NCBI GenBank assembly: GCA_014191035.1 | Contig: BJGX01000008.1 | Span: forward strand, 1 to 37,419 | DNA length: 37,419 nucleotides | Source of the DNA: Candidatus Saccharimonadota bacterium | GTDB lineage: Bacteria > Patescibacteriota > Saccharimonadia > CAILAD01 > BJGX01 | Direction: 5' to 3' | In this document: piece by piece, positions 36,181-37,419 of the stretch | Layout of the letters: each line of letters begins with the position of its first letter | Position numbering within the stretch: position 1 is the stretch's first letter | Position numbers and translations under genes: made by a program | Notes under the pieces: model-generated | Seen by the model: the letters and a program-made list of their open reading frames with translations, nothing else | Told to the model about the DNA's origin: nothing | Database searches by the model: none

Positions 36181-37419
36181 ATGTTTGCAGACATTAACGT
36201 GAGTGGTTTTAACGGTAAAGATGCCAGGTCTTTTAGCTATAAATACGAAGGCCTTGATTTAAGCGTTGGCAATTTAGTTAAGTTAAAGTTTGCGGGGCGA
36301 AACAGCACAGGAATAGTTGTAAACCCAGATGCCAAAAGGCCCTCAAAAGACATAAAACTTCAGACCATACAAGAAAAACTACCTATTGATCCTGTGCCAC
36401 AACATCTTCTATTTTTAGGTAATTGGATGATTGATTATTACTCAGCCAGCGCTGCTAGTGTCTGGCAACTATTTTTACCGAAGAATTTGACGACCAAAAA
36501 ACCCCGAAACAATTTCTCAAAAATCGAAAGCAAAACATTGCCTCTTGCTAAATTAACTTCAGCGCAGTCTAGGGCTTTAAAAGACATAACAAACTCGAAC
36601 AAGCCAGTTTTATTAGAGGGTGCAATGGGATCAGGAAAAACTGAAATTTATTTCCATTTAATAAATGAGGCTATCAAAAAAAATAAATCATCAATACTTA
36701 TGATGCCAGAAATTTTTCTAACTAAGCAGATGATTTTGCGAGCTCAAAAACACTTTGGGAATAAATTAATAATTACACACTCTTCTATGACCCCCGCAGA
36801 AAGAAGATCGGTCTGGGAGCAATGCAATAGCAGATCAAAATCAGAGGGCTTAATTGTATTGGGCCCTAGATCTTCGATGTTTTCTCCACTACACAATCTT
36901 GGGCTTATACTAATCGATGAGTTTCATGAACAAAGCTACAAACAAGATTCATCACCACGCTATCAGACCGAGATTGTTGCAGCCAAGCTCGCAAGCCTAA
37001 CCAATTCCAAACTAGTTATTGGTAGTGCAACACCATCAATTACGGCTCGGTTTTTGGCGGATAATAAAAAGCTCGAGCATGTTGTCTTAAAAGAGCGGGC
37101 TCTAAATTCGGTTCACCCCAAAATTCAGCTAGTCAAAATAAGTTCAGGCGAAATTATTTCAAAAGAGCTAAAGGATAAAATTGATGCAGCATTAAATAAT
37201 AAAAAGATGTCTTTAATTTATATTAATCGCCGAGGCACGGCTCCAGTTTATAAATGCAACGACTGTGGACACGGCTTCGAATGCCCTAACTGCGGTATAA
37301 ATCTACATTTTCATGCCGACAGCATGAAGCTAGTGTGCCATGTTTGCGATTATAAAATTCAGCCTCCAGCCAAGTGCCCTCCATGTAAGGGTAGTAATTT
37401 ACGCGGTGTAGGCGTTGGT
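36181..37419 (+). CDS. priA: Primosomal protein N' (PriA helicase), 3'-truncated by the window edge
   Basis: Open frame of 413 codons to the window end (missing from the ORF track): MFADINVSGFNGKDARSFSYKYEGL...LLEGAMGSGKTEIYFHLI...LILIDEFHEQSYKQDSSPRYQTEIVAAKLA...GSATPS...NRRGTAPVYKCNDCGHGFECPNCGINLHFH...CHVCDYKIQPPAKCPPC. Confidence 0.94.
   Translation, partial: MFADINVSGFNGKDARSFSYKYEGLDLSVGNLVKLKFAGRNSTGIVVNPDAKRPSKDIKLQTIQEKLPIDPVPQHLLFLGNWMIDYYSASAASVWQLFLPKNLTTKKPRNNFSKIESKTLPLAKLTSAQSRALKDITNSNKPVLLEGAMGSGKTEIYFHLINEAIKKNKSSILMMPEIFLTKQMILRAQKHFGNKLIITHSSMTPAERRSVWEQCNSRSKSEGLIVLGPRSSMFSPLHNLGLILIDEFHEQSYKQDSSPRYQTEIVAAKLASLTNSKLVIGSATPSITARFLADNKKLEHVVLKERALNSVHPKIQLVKISSGEIISKELKDKIDAALNNKKMSLIYINRRGTAPVYKCNDCGHGFECPNCGINLHFHADSMKLVCHVCDYKIQPPAKCPPCKGSNLRGVGVG

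Noticed and set aside
1-37419. CRISPR arrays, transposons, prophage, tRNA or rRNA genes
   Set aside because: No regularly spaced repeats, transposase/integrase motifs, or tRNA/rRNA-like segments were recognised; nearly all space is occupied by housekeeping coding genes.

Overview
The window is a compact, AT-rich bacterial chromosome segment. Gene content and style (small operons, monoderm cell-envelope genes, overlapping genes, standard code with TGA used as stop) suggest a Patescibacteria/CPR genome, probably Saccharibacteria-like; the lineage is inference. I support about 33 protein genes. They cover translation (prmC, rplU, rpsU, ileS, hisS, map), division and cell wall (ftsA, ftsZ, FtsW/RodA, LCP, dgkA), secretion (lepB, secD, secF), partition (parA, parB), DNA repair and replication (recJ, a partial priA), redox (trxB, a CPWC DsbA-like protein), transporters (APC permease, RND, P-type ATPase), a secreted lipase-like hydrolase, an SNase-type nuclease and several unknowns. 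No rRNA, tRNA, CRISPR or mobile element was seen. Most notable: (1) an unambiguous heliorhodopsin (13920-14699, -) with retinal Lys and Glu counterion retained but the usual TM1 His apparently replaced by Phe, next to an unknown 160-aa gene; (2) an in-frame UGA inside otherwise intact prmC, the release-factor methyltransferase gene; (3) a T-box leader upstream of ileS, hidden by an over-extended ORF call, that looks like an ultrashort Stem I joined to a transcription terminator; (4) a recurrent promoter layout with the -10 hexamer 6-8 nt upstream of the ATG (often TGnTATAAT), predicting leaderless mRNAs for about 14 genes; (5) repeated tail-to-tail stop-codon overlaps between convergent genes. 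All calls are by eye; no searches were run.
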